DNA of 64,000 bases from Asterias amurensis (lineage: Eukaryota; Echinodermata; Asteroidea; Forcipulatida; Asteriidae): positions 14,429,506-14,493,505 of the forward strand of contig NC_092661.1 of NCBI RefSeq assembly GCF_032118995.1. Reading direction: 5' to 3'. Both the position numbers and the translations under genes were made by a program. Positions 11,166 through 22,900 of the stretch are shown here, one piece after another (the first letter of the stretch is position 1; every line of letters starts with the position of its first letter). The notes under the pieces are model-generated. The model was not told where the DNA came from and made no database searches. It was given only the letters and a program-made list of their open reading frames with translations.

Positions 11166-12269
11166 TCGTGGTCAATTTAAATCCTACATTATGTACTGCA
11201 ATACATTTAATAAAAGTTTAATCTAAAAAAAAAAAATTAACACATAAACCACACAATGGATTTGTACAATCTATAAATCATTGCATGGGCTTTGCATACT
11301 TCTAAACAAAAGCTACACAGAGTGTGACCCCACTTGACCTTTACTTCCTGAAAAGAAGGTGTACTTGAACTCTGATTGTAGTGGTTTATTGGTGATCATA
11401 ATCATATACCCGTGATTGATTAAGATGCACGCACGTGACTTTGGTGATTAATAGAGACTTTCTGACACGTCCAGTTAAGCGAGGGCGTTAGCGCCAATGT
11501 CAGTTTTAAACTATTATCTATATCGAGAAAAGCGCTGTGGCTGGCTGTTCGGCTCCATTGATTAACAGGTTCAAAGAAAGAAAGAAAGATAGATAGATAG
11601 ATGTAGATCAATAGATTAAAGGTTAAGTTTTCACAACATTACAACTGAATTGTAACGACATTGTATGACACATTCATTCAAAGTTACTAGATACATAAAT
11701 CACAAGCAAAAATGGGAATAATGTATACTTTTAATTGTTAATACTTTTTTGTTTGGAAACAGATTGATATCTAATGCGATACATATAGAAGAATCAGACA
11801 TACACTTTATTGTTCTAGCTATGCACTTAGAGAGGCTTTGTACATTATTACACACTTTGCACATGTCTTTATTGCTACGTAAAATTGGGGGCGTAGAGCT
11901 TTCTGCTTTACCGGCCAGGTTTCAAACTGATGATACCCAAGCCTACATCTGTATGGAATTTAAAAGGGGTAAAAAGGGGTAACCCTTTTTCAGCCATAGC
12001 AGTAGGTGGCACTTGGCCTCTGAAAACGAAAATTGTACCTCACACCTTGAGGTGGCCTTCAGGCCTCTGTTTCTGGCGACTTGCATAATTTTTGTAAAAA
12101 TGTATTACCAATCATGACAACAAACTAAATTACTATGATTTGAGTGACGGCTCAAGTATTAATGAAAAACAAATTTTCAAACAGACATTTTTTTGTGTTG
12201 TGTGATATCGGTTTCAACTCATAAGTAATACAATTTGTAGAAGGCATTTCATGTGATCGGTGGTTTAAG
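11166..12269. other. AT-rich intergenic sequence with a short microsatellite
   Basis: Contains an (AAAG)n/(ATAG)n tract at 11573-11601. Short ORFs at 11420-11611 (-) and 11749-11982 (+) are unrecognised. Nothing else is supported. Confidence 0.4.
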
Positions 12270-12551
12270 GGACACTGAGAGAAATGACATGTTGTTTTAG
12301 GTTCTCTATTTCTTTTTCCCTATTTTACTTGGTGTATCTGCTTGCGCTTTGCGCTTTCAGATGCATATAAGCTGAATTATTTTATTGTTTGAATGATAAA
12401 TCACCTCTTTCTAAACAAACTATATGTTACTTCAGGGGGAGCCGTTTATCACAATGTTGCATCAACAGCTCTCCATTGCTGGTTACCAAGTAGGTTTTTT
12501 ATGCTAAAAATTATTTGAGTAATTACCAATATTGTCCAGTGCCTCTATACA
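12270..12551. mobile_element. Family-A MITE, partly eroded
   Basis: The right part has the family hallmarks 'gggagccgttt', 'ctctccattgctggttacca', 'gagtaattaccaat' and the end 'gtccagtgcct'. The left terminus is poorly preserved. Confidence 0.55.
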
Positions 12552-13789
12552 CCCTTTGATAAAACTCTCTTCATATTTCAGGAAAATTACAGAGGGACCA
12601 TGGTCCAATACACAGCTGTCCCACAAGCAAACAACTTAATAATTAGCCCTCTAACAAATTCATCACACTACACAAATACAATATGTAAAAGTTATGTTTA
12701 AATCAACATATACATTATTGGCTTTTGCTAACAAAACAGTTGATGGCACTCCTGGCAGTGTAAGCACTTTGTGTAATCCACCATTTACAAAAAAAAGAAG
12801 AAGAAAAAAAAAGGGCCCTACATGTTAAAGACCACCTGGGTCAGGAGAAACGTGTGAAAAACTGATGTAACACATTTTCGCTCACTGTGCAACAAACTCA
12901 AAACGGGAAATTAGCTTTATAAATTTCTCATAAAGTATGACATTTCAGACAGAAACATTTCATGTGATGTTTTCTACTGTCAGTGTCAATCATCATTAGA
13001 TCTGGTAAGTTTGATGAAAATCTGTGATCTTATCCAAGTTTTGTTAATACCAATTATGTAATGTTCCTCAACAAATCAACAACAAGATAAAAAGTTACTT
13101 TGGAAAAATTAATGTTTACGGTAACAGGACCAGATAGGCGTCAATGTAAAATTTCAAAAAATTAAACCGTGAAAAGTCTACATGTACATATACCAGCCAG
13201 TTATTTCAAAATTAATTTTTAATATTTAATATGATTTCTCCAAACATACATTTTTGGCTGCCGAGGATTTGAAGCCCTTCGTAAAATTACTGAAAATATG
13301 CATGCATGTGTAATCTACACTTATTAATGAGAAATCAAATTTGTTTAATTTATTTCATATACAATTACCAGGGGCTAAACAATATGCAAAGCATTTTTAT
13401 GAGACCCATACAAATTGCAATAAAGACTGTATTATAGTTCTGAGCACTGCAGTGACAGCTGTTGCATTGGTAAAATTTAGTATGATTGATGTAAAACTAC
13501 GATTCCTATTTCAAAAAAATGTTAAATTTGCATCCAGGATAAAGATTGATAATTGTGGTTTAACCCTTACACCAATGTGTGTTAACACTGTTTACTCAGT
13601 ACTTCCCTGAGTCCTGTGAAAAGTCCATTCAAGATGAATGCCCTATTTTTGTTGGTTACAAATAATTCATATCATGTTTTTAGAATGAACAATGCAATTA
13701 CTACCGATAAAATAGTATCAGAAATCGTTGAGGTATTTAAGTGTGTGCAAGGGAGACCATAATGAAGCCTACTAGAAACTTGTATATTA
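12552..13789. other. No recognised gene
   Basis: AT-rich DNA. The 89-codon plus-strand frame at 13341-13610 is unrecognised and lacks splice or start support. Confidence 0.35.
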
Positions 13790-14940
13790 TAGAACTAGTC
13801 CCTCAATCAGGCGCTTGGTGAAAATATGCAGGTAATGAGAAAAAAAGATGACTTGTTGAATAGTGAGGCTTGTGGGGTCTGTCATGGAGGGATTAACTTG
13901 AAGGCATTAGTTGAGATGAGACATGTTTCTTTCTAAGGTATGTTGGTGAAGAGAGAGACTTTGTCTAAACTCTCAAGAATGTCGGTTTGACTGAGGTGAA
14001 TGTCATTTATGATGTTGACGAACTGGCTTAAATTGGTGATATGGTACTGTTTGAGGCCGAGTAGTGGGTGGAGAATCTTGGTGAGATGTCTTGCCTTGTT
14101 GTAGATTGTGGAAACCCTGGGCACTACGATGGGATGGAGGGGAATATCTGGGTTGTCAACGTGGGTTGACCGAAGAAATGAGGGCAGGGGGATGCAGAAG
14201 TCTTTTGATGGCAGTACCTGGGTGAGCTGATGGCCTTAGACTGATGGAGAGATCAGAGCTTGTTGCTGATCTTGTGTTCGATGGCCAGAATGGAGTTTCT
14301 TGGTAAATATATGTAAGTGTTGGTCGACAGAATCGAGTCTCCTTGAGGTTAAGTCAGATGTGGACTCGACCACATACCATAAACCTTAACTCAACCTAAC
14401 TCTAGCCTAAACCTAACTCAAGTCCGTATCCAGATCCTGCCAATCCTCAAGAACACCAACCTACCAAGATCATTCAAAAGCAAGCAGTAGAATGCTGCCA
14501 TCTAAGCCCTACCTAAAGACCAATCCATCCACTTCATGCCAGCCGACACACCACTGTGGACATATCTACCACTAAGTATGACCACAAGGTGACTAAAATT
14601 CTGTCGACTGACACTTACAGACGCCTACCAAAAAAAAACATCTTGGCCATTGAATACAAGATCAGCAACAAGCTCCAATCTCTCCATCAGTCTAAGGCCA
14701 TCAGCTCACCCGGGTACTGCCATCAAAAGACCTCTGCATCCACCTGCCCTTGTTTCTTCAGTCAACCCAAATTCACAATCCCGATGTTCCCCTCCGTCCC
14801 ATCGTGGCGCCCAGGGTTTTAACAGTCTACAACAAGGCCAGACATCTCACCAAGATTCTCCACCCACAACTTGGCCTCAAACAGAACCACATCACCAGTT
14901 TAAGCCAGTATTGTTAAGCTTCTAGTAAATGGGGATTATT
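13790..14940. mobile_element. Inverted pair of Penelope-like RT fragments, copy 3
   Basis: The minus arm (about 13850-14326) encodes peptides such as STIYNKARHLTKILHPLLG and HLSQTDILESLDKVSLFTNI, diagnostic of Penelope-like reverse transcriptase. The plus arm (about 14605-14935) is the same region inverted, from KVTKILSTDTYRRLPKKN to the 'YNKARHLTKILHP' equivalent. The loop (about 14330-14600) again carries degenerate CCTAAC-type words (14385-14425) and upstream PLE sequence. Both arms are broken. Confidence 0.75.
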
Positions 14941-15639
14941 GATCAATAGTGTTCTTCAAAATTGTTTGGCAACTAGAAAATATCTTTTCAATGTTGATTT
15001 TTATCTACTTTTTCAAAATTGTATGCATTTTTCACCTAATGATCTTTTGATCATTAGAAATATGAAAAGCCATTAGCGACCTTATAGTTCTGAGCAGCAG
15101 ATTGTGCATACATACTTTAAGGAGAATGGATAAGAAAGTGTATAAATGACTAATTGTTTATGGAATGTACGAGCTGATGGCAAGTACATTTGTAGTTAAT
15201 TGAATCTACAATTCAGAGTTTATTTCACAAAACTATTTCCACAAAAGGCATTGTGTGAAGTAAATTCAATGATTTGGATGTACCAATAATAAGTGTAGAT
15301 TTCTAATTAAAAGACCTCAATGATTTGTTGATACTATTGTATATGTAGTATTGCATGGTCCATTCAAAAAATATAATGTGGATTATACATAAACAATAAA
15401 AATAGGACATTCATCTTGAGTGGACTTACAAGTTGATGCTGCATGAGTTCTGCAGACCCATTTACAAATTTTAAACCCTGATTGTCATAACATAGGAATT
15501 TGTAATTTTACATCAATCATTACTGGAACTTACTGAAGCAACAGTTAGCACTGTGATTGTTTACTAAAGAGTATTGATTTACAGAATGAATGTTTTATTG
15601 ATACAATTGGATCCATTTCTAGATGTGATCTACACTGAC
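14941..15639. other. No recognised feature
   Basis: AT-rich sequence. It would be intron if the two minus-strand candidate exons belong to one gene. Confidence 0.35.
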
Positions 15640-15730
15640 CTGATTCCAATCTTCTTCTTGCAAGCTTGATGTGCAGATCTGACCTTGAGTCTTGAAACAT
15701 CTTGAATGCATCTTAGTAGTTCAACCACAT
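15640..15730 (-). CDS. Candidate internal coding exon, unknown protein
   Basis: A 91-nt minus-strand segment bounded by a convincing acceptor (ctttatttgcag) and donor (AG|gtcagt). One frame is open throughout and reads VVELLRCIQDVSRLKVRSAH then QACKKKIGI, a charged, probably helical peptide. It starts with two bases of a split codon and ends with two, so it can join in phase to the candidate terminal exon at 7540-7795. The first coding exon would lie upstream (toward 16-17.3 kb), where a promoter-like patch occurs, but I could not define it. No family is recognised. Confidence 0.4.
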
Positions 15731-16787
15731 CTGCAAATAAAGTATAAGAACTTCCATTAAAAGGGCTAGATATGATTCATATCATTTTCTGTAACGAACA
15801 AGAGAGTTAGTAGGCCCTATTTATCAACCACAATAACAGATGTTATAATGACGTTTAACGATGCACATGATCACAAGTAAGAATGGGAGTTCAAACAATT
15901 CATACTTGACGATTCAACGGGTCATACAACTTGACCCATCAGACACTTTTGACGGCTGTATGGTACACACGATCATCAACTGTATTAAGACAAGTAATTC
16001 TTTTTAAACAGACCAGGCATGCTGAGCGATATCGATAATGTGCATAATCTGGTATTGGTGCAAATTGTTGTTCACTAACACTCAACTATCGCGAAACCCC
16101 CTCTATATTGGCGCCGCGTCACAGAGATCACCGACCACCACTCAGAACGCCCTCTATGAGTGGAATAATCCCAACCCAAATAATTGATGACCCGCTGAGC
16201 CACGACAGAGTTGGACTTAACCATTCTGTGCACGAACGGCATGGATCAGATCGTTAAAAAAAATGGAAAAACCCAGTATTGGACAAAAATGGAAAAACGC
16301 CAGATGCGAGATGGCAGATAATACAACCATTGGGCATACAGTGTTTTTGCTTGCAAAATATTTCATAAAGATACACCAAGACAAGCGACACATTTTGGAG
16401 TGAATGTGCTCTTCAGGCCAATGTGCCCGCTACGGTAGGTGACACAAATGGCGGAAAGGATATCCACATAAAAACATGTTTCTATTCAAAAAACGATTTC
16501 ACCTCCTGGCATGGAGTAGTAGATAGACATGATAGGGCCAAGGAAGAAGCGGTACTATTATTTATTCAGATAAGCAGGAACATGAAAATCAATAATGTTA
16601 ATCATTTTTTAATGATTTAAATATATTTAGAATATGGGATTTTAATTTTGAGTATCGTTTATAGCTCCCACTTACTCTTTGTTGTCGCTATTTACTGAAT
16701 ACCATGCGGTTAAGCAGGTCCTGCCTGTAAACTACTGTTAACTGTGTTGTGGCACCACCAGTGACAGTGAGTGGCACACAGTGAACA
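15731..16787. other. Unassigned region, partly GC-rich
   Basis: Around 16095-16145 there is a GC-rich patch with an E2F-like TTGGCGCC. A minus-strand ATG near 16224 opens a short frame (MVKSNSVVAQRVINYLGWDY). I could not link it to the 15640-15730 exon by phase, so no gene is called. Confidence 0.3.
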
Positions 16788-16973
16788 GGGGTGGATTTCA
16801 CAAAGGTATTCCTAAAACTTAGGACTAGTCCTAGGCAATGCTAAGAGATAGGACCAGTCCTAAGTTAGGATGAGTTACTGGTCCTAACTTAGGACCAGTC
16901 CTATCTCTTAGCATGCTCTTAGCATTGCCTAGGACTAGTCCTAAGTTAGGACTACCTTTGTGAAATCCACCCC
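16788..16973. mobile_element. Palindromic MITE (GGTGGATTTCACAAAGG family)
   Basis: An almost perfect inverted repeat of about 186 bp. It starts 'ggggtggatttcacaaagg' and ends with its complement, with internal 'aggactagtcctag' and 'taggaccagtccta' words. Related copies are at 55013-55184 and, more diverged, at 51003-51172. It is non-coding. Confidence 0.85.
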
Positions 16974-17149
16974 AGAACACGCATTCATCATGACAGTGTC
17001 AGTGTGTTTTCATTGGGCACGGAGTCAGAAGGAAATTGAGCGGATTTTGTACATGTATTTTAAGTGCTAAATAACCAAAGATTACCATGCACGAAATACC
17101 AGCGGTTTTACGGAAATGCATTTCGACAGGAAGAAATTAAAACAAAAAA

Positions 17150-17300
17150 GATTTACCTTTTTTTGGTGAAATTAAGAACAACGTCACCGAATCATACCCT
17201 CTTAGTTGTAAAATGGCGCTGCTCAACCCGCGCATGCGCACTGCCGAATCCTAGCTAGCGGTGGTGGCGGGGTGTCACTGATTTTGTTGACGTCAAAATG
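17150..17300 (-). promoter_or_regulatory. NRF-1 / CRE promoter-like patch
   Basis: A perfect NRF-1 type CGCGCATGCGCA at 17229-17240 and a perfect CRE (TGACGTCA) at 17288-17295 sit within 70 bp, with a CRE-like 'aacgtcacc' near 17188. On the minus strand a donor-like AAAAG|gtaaat follows near 17157. It would suit a promoter and untranslated first exon of a minus-strand gene including the 15640-15730 exon. The plus direction is equally open. Confidence 0.4.
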
Positions 17301-18353
17301 TTTAGGTTTTTTTTATCCAATGGCATCGCCGTATTTCTGAGACGGAAAAATGAATATTGATCACATAGTAGTCTTTCAACCAGTGGTTATTTAGTTTTTT
17401 TCACTTTCCTTGGATATAACTTTTTAAATTCTAAAAAAGATTTCAACTTTTTCATTGCAGTCTCTGGTTTCCCAAAATAAACCAAAATTACCGATAATCA
17501 CCACGTATGTTTTTTTTTTTTTTTACTATTAACGGGCATAAAGATTGTTTTTATTTTTACAATAGTATCAAGTTTCGGTAAAAAAAGTCATAAACCTTCG
17601 TCAGCTAATCGTTAATTCATAGAGCAAGGACCAGTCCTTGCTCTATGGTTAAATTGGTTATAATCTTATTCAGTCTGTTGCCATAGCGTGGTAAATCCTG
17701 AAGAAGAAAACCGTTGATTTCTTTTAAAAAAACGCCCCGTAAAGCGGCCCCACAAAAGAAAAGTATAAGCAGCTGAGCGGCGGGCGGCGAATAAGACTGC
17801 ACAACATCTACCGACTTGAATTTCAAGACTATAGGTAGTGGTGTCAGGCCTCCCATTTCGATGGGTGCCCAAGTAGGCATATGCATGCTGAATGCCCAAC
17901 GAGTAACTGGTTCTTGTTTGACATTCGAATGTCGAACGTCAAACGATAAACCGGCCCAAATTCACACCGGCTAGCTCACGACACGCGATGAGTGGAGGAA
18001 AGTTTTCATGCCCGTCTTTCATTTTTCGCTTTGATCATTAATTATTCACTTTCCTACTTACAACAACACGGGGCAGCAATGCAACCAGACCGCTCAATGT
18101 TTACATACGGAACAACTTAATATCTGCAAGGAAAAGGATACAATGACAAGAAAAGCGGATTTGTCTCGGACTCTGGTATTGTTCGATGTTTTATTTGTCG
18201 TTGTTAATTTCGAGTTTGACACTGATTACTACTACTTACAGGTACTTACAGGTCCTCTTCTGATTGTAGGCCTTTGCTGGCCTCTTTCATCAGATCTTCA
18301 TACAACCTCCTGTTAACATTGCCTGTGCGCATGTATGTGGGGGTTGGTTCGTC
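17301..18353. other. No recognised gene
   Basis: Contains a poly-T tract near 17511-17524 and a small hairpin at 17621-17646. Minus-strand ORFs at 17617-17899 overlap one another and are not recognised. Confidence 0.35.
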
Positions 18354-18500
18354 ATTGTCTAGCCCACCTTGTTGAGCTGTTAATTAATGGCTCCGCTTTT
18401 TTTTAACATCGGTCTCATTACTGTCACCATTACTACACAGTGATGAGACCGATGTTAAAAGCGGAGCCATTAACAGCTCAACAAGGTGGGCTAGTCAATG
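18354..18500. mobile_element. Hairpin MITE
   Basis: The arms 'attgtctagcccaccttg' and 'caaggtgggctagtcaat' continue inward through 'gagctgttaatggctccgc' and 'aacatcggtctcat' with their complements. The result is an almost perfect stem of about 60 bp with a short loop. Confidence 0.85.
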
Positions 18501-18616
18501 TCATAAGTAGTCTAGCTGATAATCTTTCCACTTATCATTATTATTCTTAGTTGGTTTATAAACAAACCGCCCTTGTGTGGTACTGACTGGTTGACTTATG
18601 GCTGGCCAAATCGTTT

Positions 18617-19096
18617 TAAAGGCACTGAACACTATAGGTAATTGTCAAAGACCAGTCTTCTTATCTTAGCCCCACTTGTGTGGCCAAGGCTAGCTGAATC
18701 CTAGCCAGCGTTGGATTGGACACACACGTGGGGCTACAGTCTTCTCACTTAACTTGATGTATCTCAACATATGCACAAAATAATAAACCTGTTGTATTTG
18801 AGCTCAATTGGTCGTTGACGTTGCGAGATGATAATGGAAGAAGAAAAAAACCTTGTCACACGAAGTTTTGTGCTTTTAGATGCTTGATTTCAAAAACCTC
18901 AAATTCTAAACTTGAGGTCTCGAAGTCAAATTCAAGGAAAATTACTTCTTTCTCGAAAACTGCATCACTTCAAAGAAAGGGAGCCGTATCTCACAATGTT
19001 TTATACTATCAACCTCTCCCCATTACTCGTTACCAAGTAAGGTTGTATGCTAATAATTTTTTTGAGTAATTACTGATAGTGTCCACTGCCGTTAAC
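18617..19096. mobile_element. Family-A MITE with internal inserted hairpin
   Basis: The left end 'aggcactgaacactatagg' and right end 'gtgtccactgcc' frame the usual internal words ('gtatctcaacatatgca', 'gagctcaattggtcg', 'ctcgaaaactgcatcactt'). Within the left part a segment at about 18663-18750 carries inverted 'gccccac..gtgtg' and 'cacacgtggggc', apparently a nested short element. Confidence 0.7.
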
Positions 19097-19889
19097 TGAT
19101 AAAACAATTACAACACTTCTGCTCCAAATAAACAACATTCCCTGCTATTTTACAATTTTGTGTAGCAATTTTTACAGGCCTACCTGTTTTTACTTTGCAT
19201 TTTTTTAAATGTTAAACGCTTGAGGCTGTGACGTTGCAGAAAAAGCCTTTGTTTTGTTAGAAAATGGATTATATTTTTAAAACAAAGAAGGGTTGTTTAT
19301 AACCATAAAAAGAGTGACCGTTTACATATTTCAGCAGGGCCTTCATAATAAGGAATTGATTCAGACAGTGCACTGGGCTTTTGTTTTCCCCGTTGCAAAA
19401 GAAATTTAGCTGTGTACAAATTGTGTGCCTGACCAGGCTGTGTGGCTCTTTTGTAAACAAGGTCTATAAATGGCTTGCACTAAAAGCCCCATCGACCGCC
19501 ATATTTTATGAAATGTGCTCGCATGCAAAGGCTATCATCAGCTGAGAAGAGTTTGTGCTCCACACGTCCTTTTTGCCATTGTTTGCCATAAAATATGGCA
19601 TTCAATGATGGTTTAGTCAATCCATTTTTTTTATACACCCACACATACATTGTGAATGTAAATAAAAATTTTGTTTGTTTTTCTTGTGCACAGGAAACTA
19701 ACAGTTGCATGCATTGTACTTTGTTTAATGTCAGCCTTGACTGACTCTCCATTCAATAATATGCATTGTTGAACACTTTCAGAATCTCAACTGTTGTTTA
19801 TTTATCCATGGCATTTCCTCTAGTGCAATCTTTAGGTTGCAGTTTCGATGGATAACAGGGTTAAAGTACAGCGTATCCTTCAGATGAGA
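19097..19889 (+). other. Upstream region of the STAND gene
   Basis: No certain promoter elements. It presumably contains the 5' end of the gene starting at 19911. An in-frame TAA at 19890-19892 precedes that ATG. ORFs at 19269-19752 (-) are not recognised. Confidence 0.35.
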
Positions 19890-19910
19890 TAACCTTGTTG
19901 TAATTATATC

Positions 19911-22900
19911 ATGGGGACTATTCTTGGACGCACAAGCAGGAAGAAGGCAGAGCCATGCACACTGCTGGCAGTGGTGCCTGCATCTAAGGTATGGTAAGGT
20001 TCATTCCACTATCGTCTGAGACAAAAGAGGAACGAATCTCATAGTTCTCAAAATAATACTTAGCAAAAACAGGTTACCAGACAACATTCCATTGAGTTTA
20101 CATTGTTGTGACTGATGCCTCATTTTTTGCCTGGCAAATAAACTTGCATTTTTTGTTGCTATTAAACAGCTTTGTGAAATTGGCCCGAGAATGGTGATGG
20201 TAAGCTCGGAATTTCATGGATAAGCAGAGCCATCATATTTGGCCTTTGAGTGTATGTGACACTCAGTTCAGGCAACATAGTCAAAGTTTACTTTCTTAAC
20301 ATTTGATGTCATTATTTTTCTGTTATCCCACAGGAACAAGAATTTCCCCAGATTAAGTCAACAGAAACAAACCCTCTTGTAACCAACAAAATGGCAGAAA
20401 GACCGAAAGAGAAGAATAATGAAAACGAGAAGGAGACGGATTCCAAGGAGGATGCGGTGAAACCCGATCATGGAGAAGAGAAAATCTCAAGAGTATCTCA
20501 TGGGGCAATGATGACTCCTTCAGACCTTCCTGGAGGCAATGATGGTGTGAATGGAAAGAAAGACCCTGGGAAGAAGGTGGTGAGTTCAAGCGTAAAGGAA
20601 CCAACGGATACCAAAAACGCTGGGAACGAGACAGAGATGGTTCAGCCAGGAAAGGATAAAATTGGTAATATTGTCGTTTTGATCGTTATTTTTAATTGTC
20701 ATATCGTTTTGGTTATAACACCAAGGGACCCTCAAAAGTATCTCGACCGCCGTGAATATTGAAATCTCAGTTTGTTCATAAAGATAAATAAAATGTGATT
20801 TGAAATGTACAAATCGACAAACATATTGGCAAAAATATTATGTGCATTTATAAAAACAACAATTCTCTTCTGGAAGTTTCTTTCTTTTATAAACTACTTT
20901 CGGAAAGAATATATCATTGAGCTTAACATCAACTGACCTTTAGAAAACAATAAGATTCCCTTTCATCTTATTGTCTTTATAACAATAACTGATTAAGAAA
21001 ATCTTCCTATTAGAGAGTAAACCAATAATTTCTGATTTTCGACCAAATCAATTTACCTTATTTATTTGTCTTTTAGCAAAAATAATTTGGGACAAGGATG
21101 GGGAAGATCCGGAAGTCATCTCAAAGGGAAGTTGTGAGGAGATAGAGCGACAGTGTCAGGCGGCGCAAGGAAGCATCGTGTATCCATCAACAGAATCTAC
21201 CTCTTCAGGTTGGAGAGTCATTCGTCTCTTTGTTTCATCGACATTCCATGATTTTCAGAATGAGAGAGAAGTACTGGTGAAAAAGGTGAGCAGAAGTGTT
21301 TCTTCTCACGGTTTGTTGTTCTTGAAGAGCATTAGACTTGAGCTCTGGGCCCAATTTCATGGCTCTGCTTACCGCCAAACTCTGCGCTTACGATCACCAT
21401 TCTTCACTTACACAGCTAGCACCAAATTTTTGCGCTAGCTGTTTATGAGTAGAATGCCTAGTAACTTGGAGTATGCACGCACTCATTTAAAATTTCCCTA
21501 ATAACCCGTGAAATACGCTTGACGTAGGCGCAGAATTCCCTGCTTTGGCAAGCGCCAATTCGTTGCTTATGGTAAGCAGAGCCATGAAATTTTCCCCCGG
21601 ATAGATGAGTGGCACTAAATGGATACTCTTCTTTATAATCGATCATGCAGGTTTTTCCAGAGCTGCGTGAGTTTTGCGAGTCACGCCACCTTCATTTGAT
21701 CGAGTGTGACCTGAGATGGGGCGTACCTAAGGACTCAACCACCCGAACTGTCCTCACTACCTGTTTACAGGAAATAGATCGTTGCCATGGTGATGCAGAT
21801 GGCCAAGGATTCTTCCTCAACATGCTCGGAGAAAGGTAAAGCTATAATCATGTCATTTTAACATCATTTTCCCTTAAAGTGGTCCGAAGGCAGTAGTGCC
21901 CAAATCTTGCCTAAATTTTCTAGAAATGAGGCAGGAGGAATAAAATGCACAAATTTCATCACATCAAATTTTTATTTGCAAGGTGGCAGGGTGACATAGC
22001 AGTTGTTTTTTGGAAAAATTTGCAGATGCTCACATGACTCCAAGAAAAAAATTGTTTTTGACCTTAACACTAGATACGGGTGGATGCCAGGGCAAAGCGA
22101 CGTACCCCCCGACATAGCAGAGGAGTACCAGTGGGTACCGTACACCTCAATCACCCACATGGAGGTCCTTGTTGGAGGGTACCGATCCCTCAACCCAAAC
22201 TCAGTTTACTTCCTGAGGGATCCTTCAGGATATCTGGAGAAGATCCCAGGCGAGGCGAGACAGTTCTTTGTGGAGCAGACCGAGATCGGAAAGGTTCAAC
22301 TTAAGGTAAATGATGATAGCTAGAAGTGAAACTATTCTGTTAGGAGAACTTATTAAGTATTTTTGTCATTCAATCAATCAATCAATCAATCAATCTTTCA
22401 TTTGTATAGCGTTTAAATCAAAAGTTTGCTCGAAGGCGCTGAGGCACAGAAGAAATAAAAAGTCATTGATGGTAGGCCTCCTGAAACAAGTGGGCTTTCA
22501 GAAGTGCCTTGAATGTGTTGAAGGATGTTGTGTCCCTGATGTGATTGGGAAGTTTATTCCAGAGTTTGGGTCCATATACCGAGAAGGCTCTATCGACAAA
22601 AGTGATGTGACTTGTTCTTGGCACTACAAAGTATGGTGAACAGGAGCTATTTGACCTAGTTATAAAACACCATTCAGCACCAAAGTTGCAGAATGTTCAC
22701 GATCATAGAGGGGCAATGGACACTGTTTGTAATTACTCAAAATAATTGTTAGCATAAAAACTTACTTGGTAAGGAGTATTGAGACCTGTTGATATGAAAA
22801 CATTGTGAGAAGCAGCTCCCTCCGAAGTAACAAGAGTTTTTGAGAAAGAACTAATTTCTCACCCAAATATTTGAATTAAATTCGAGACCTCACCTGAGGG

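Noticed and set aside
20353-20604. Minus-strand ORF opposite STAND exon 2
   Set aside because: Shadow of the plus-strand coding exon, which has splice support and joins in phase with fifteen other exons.
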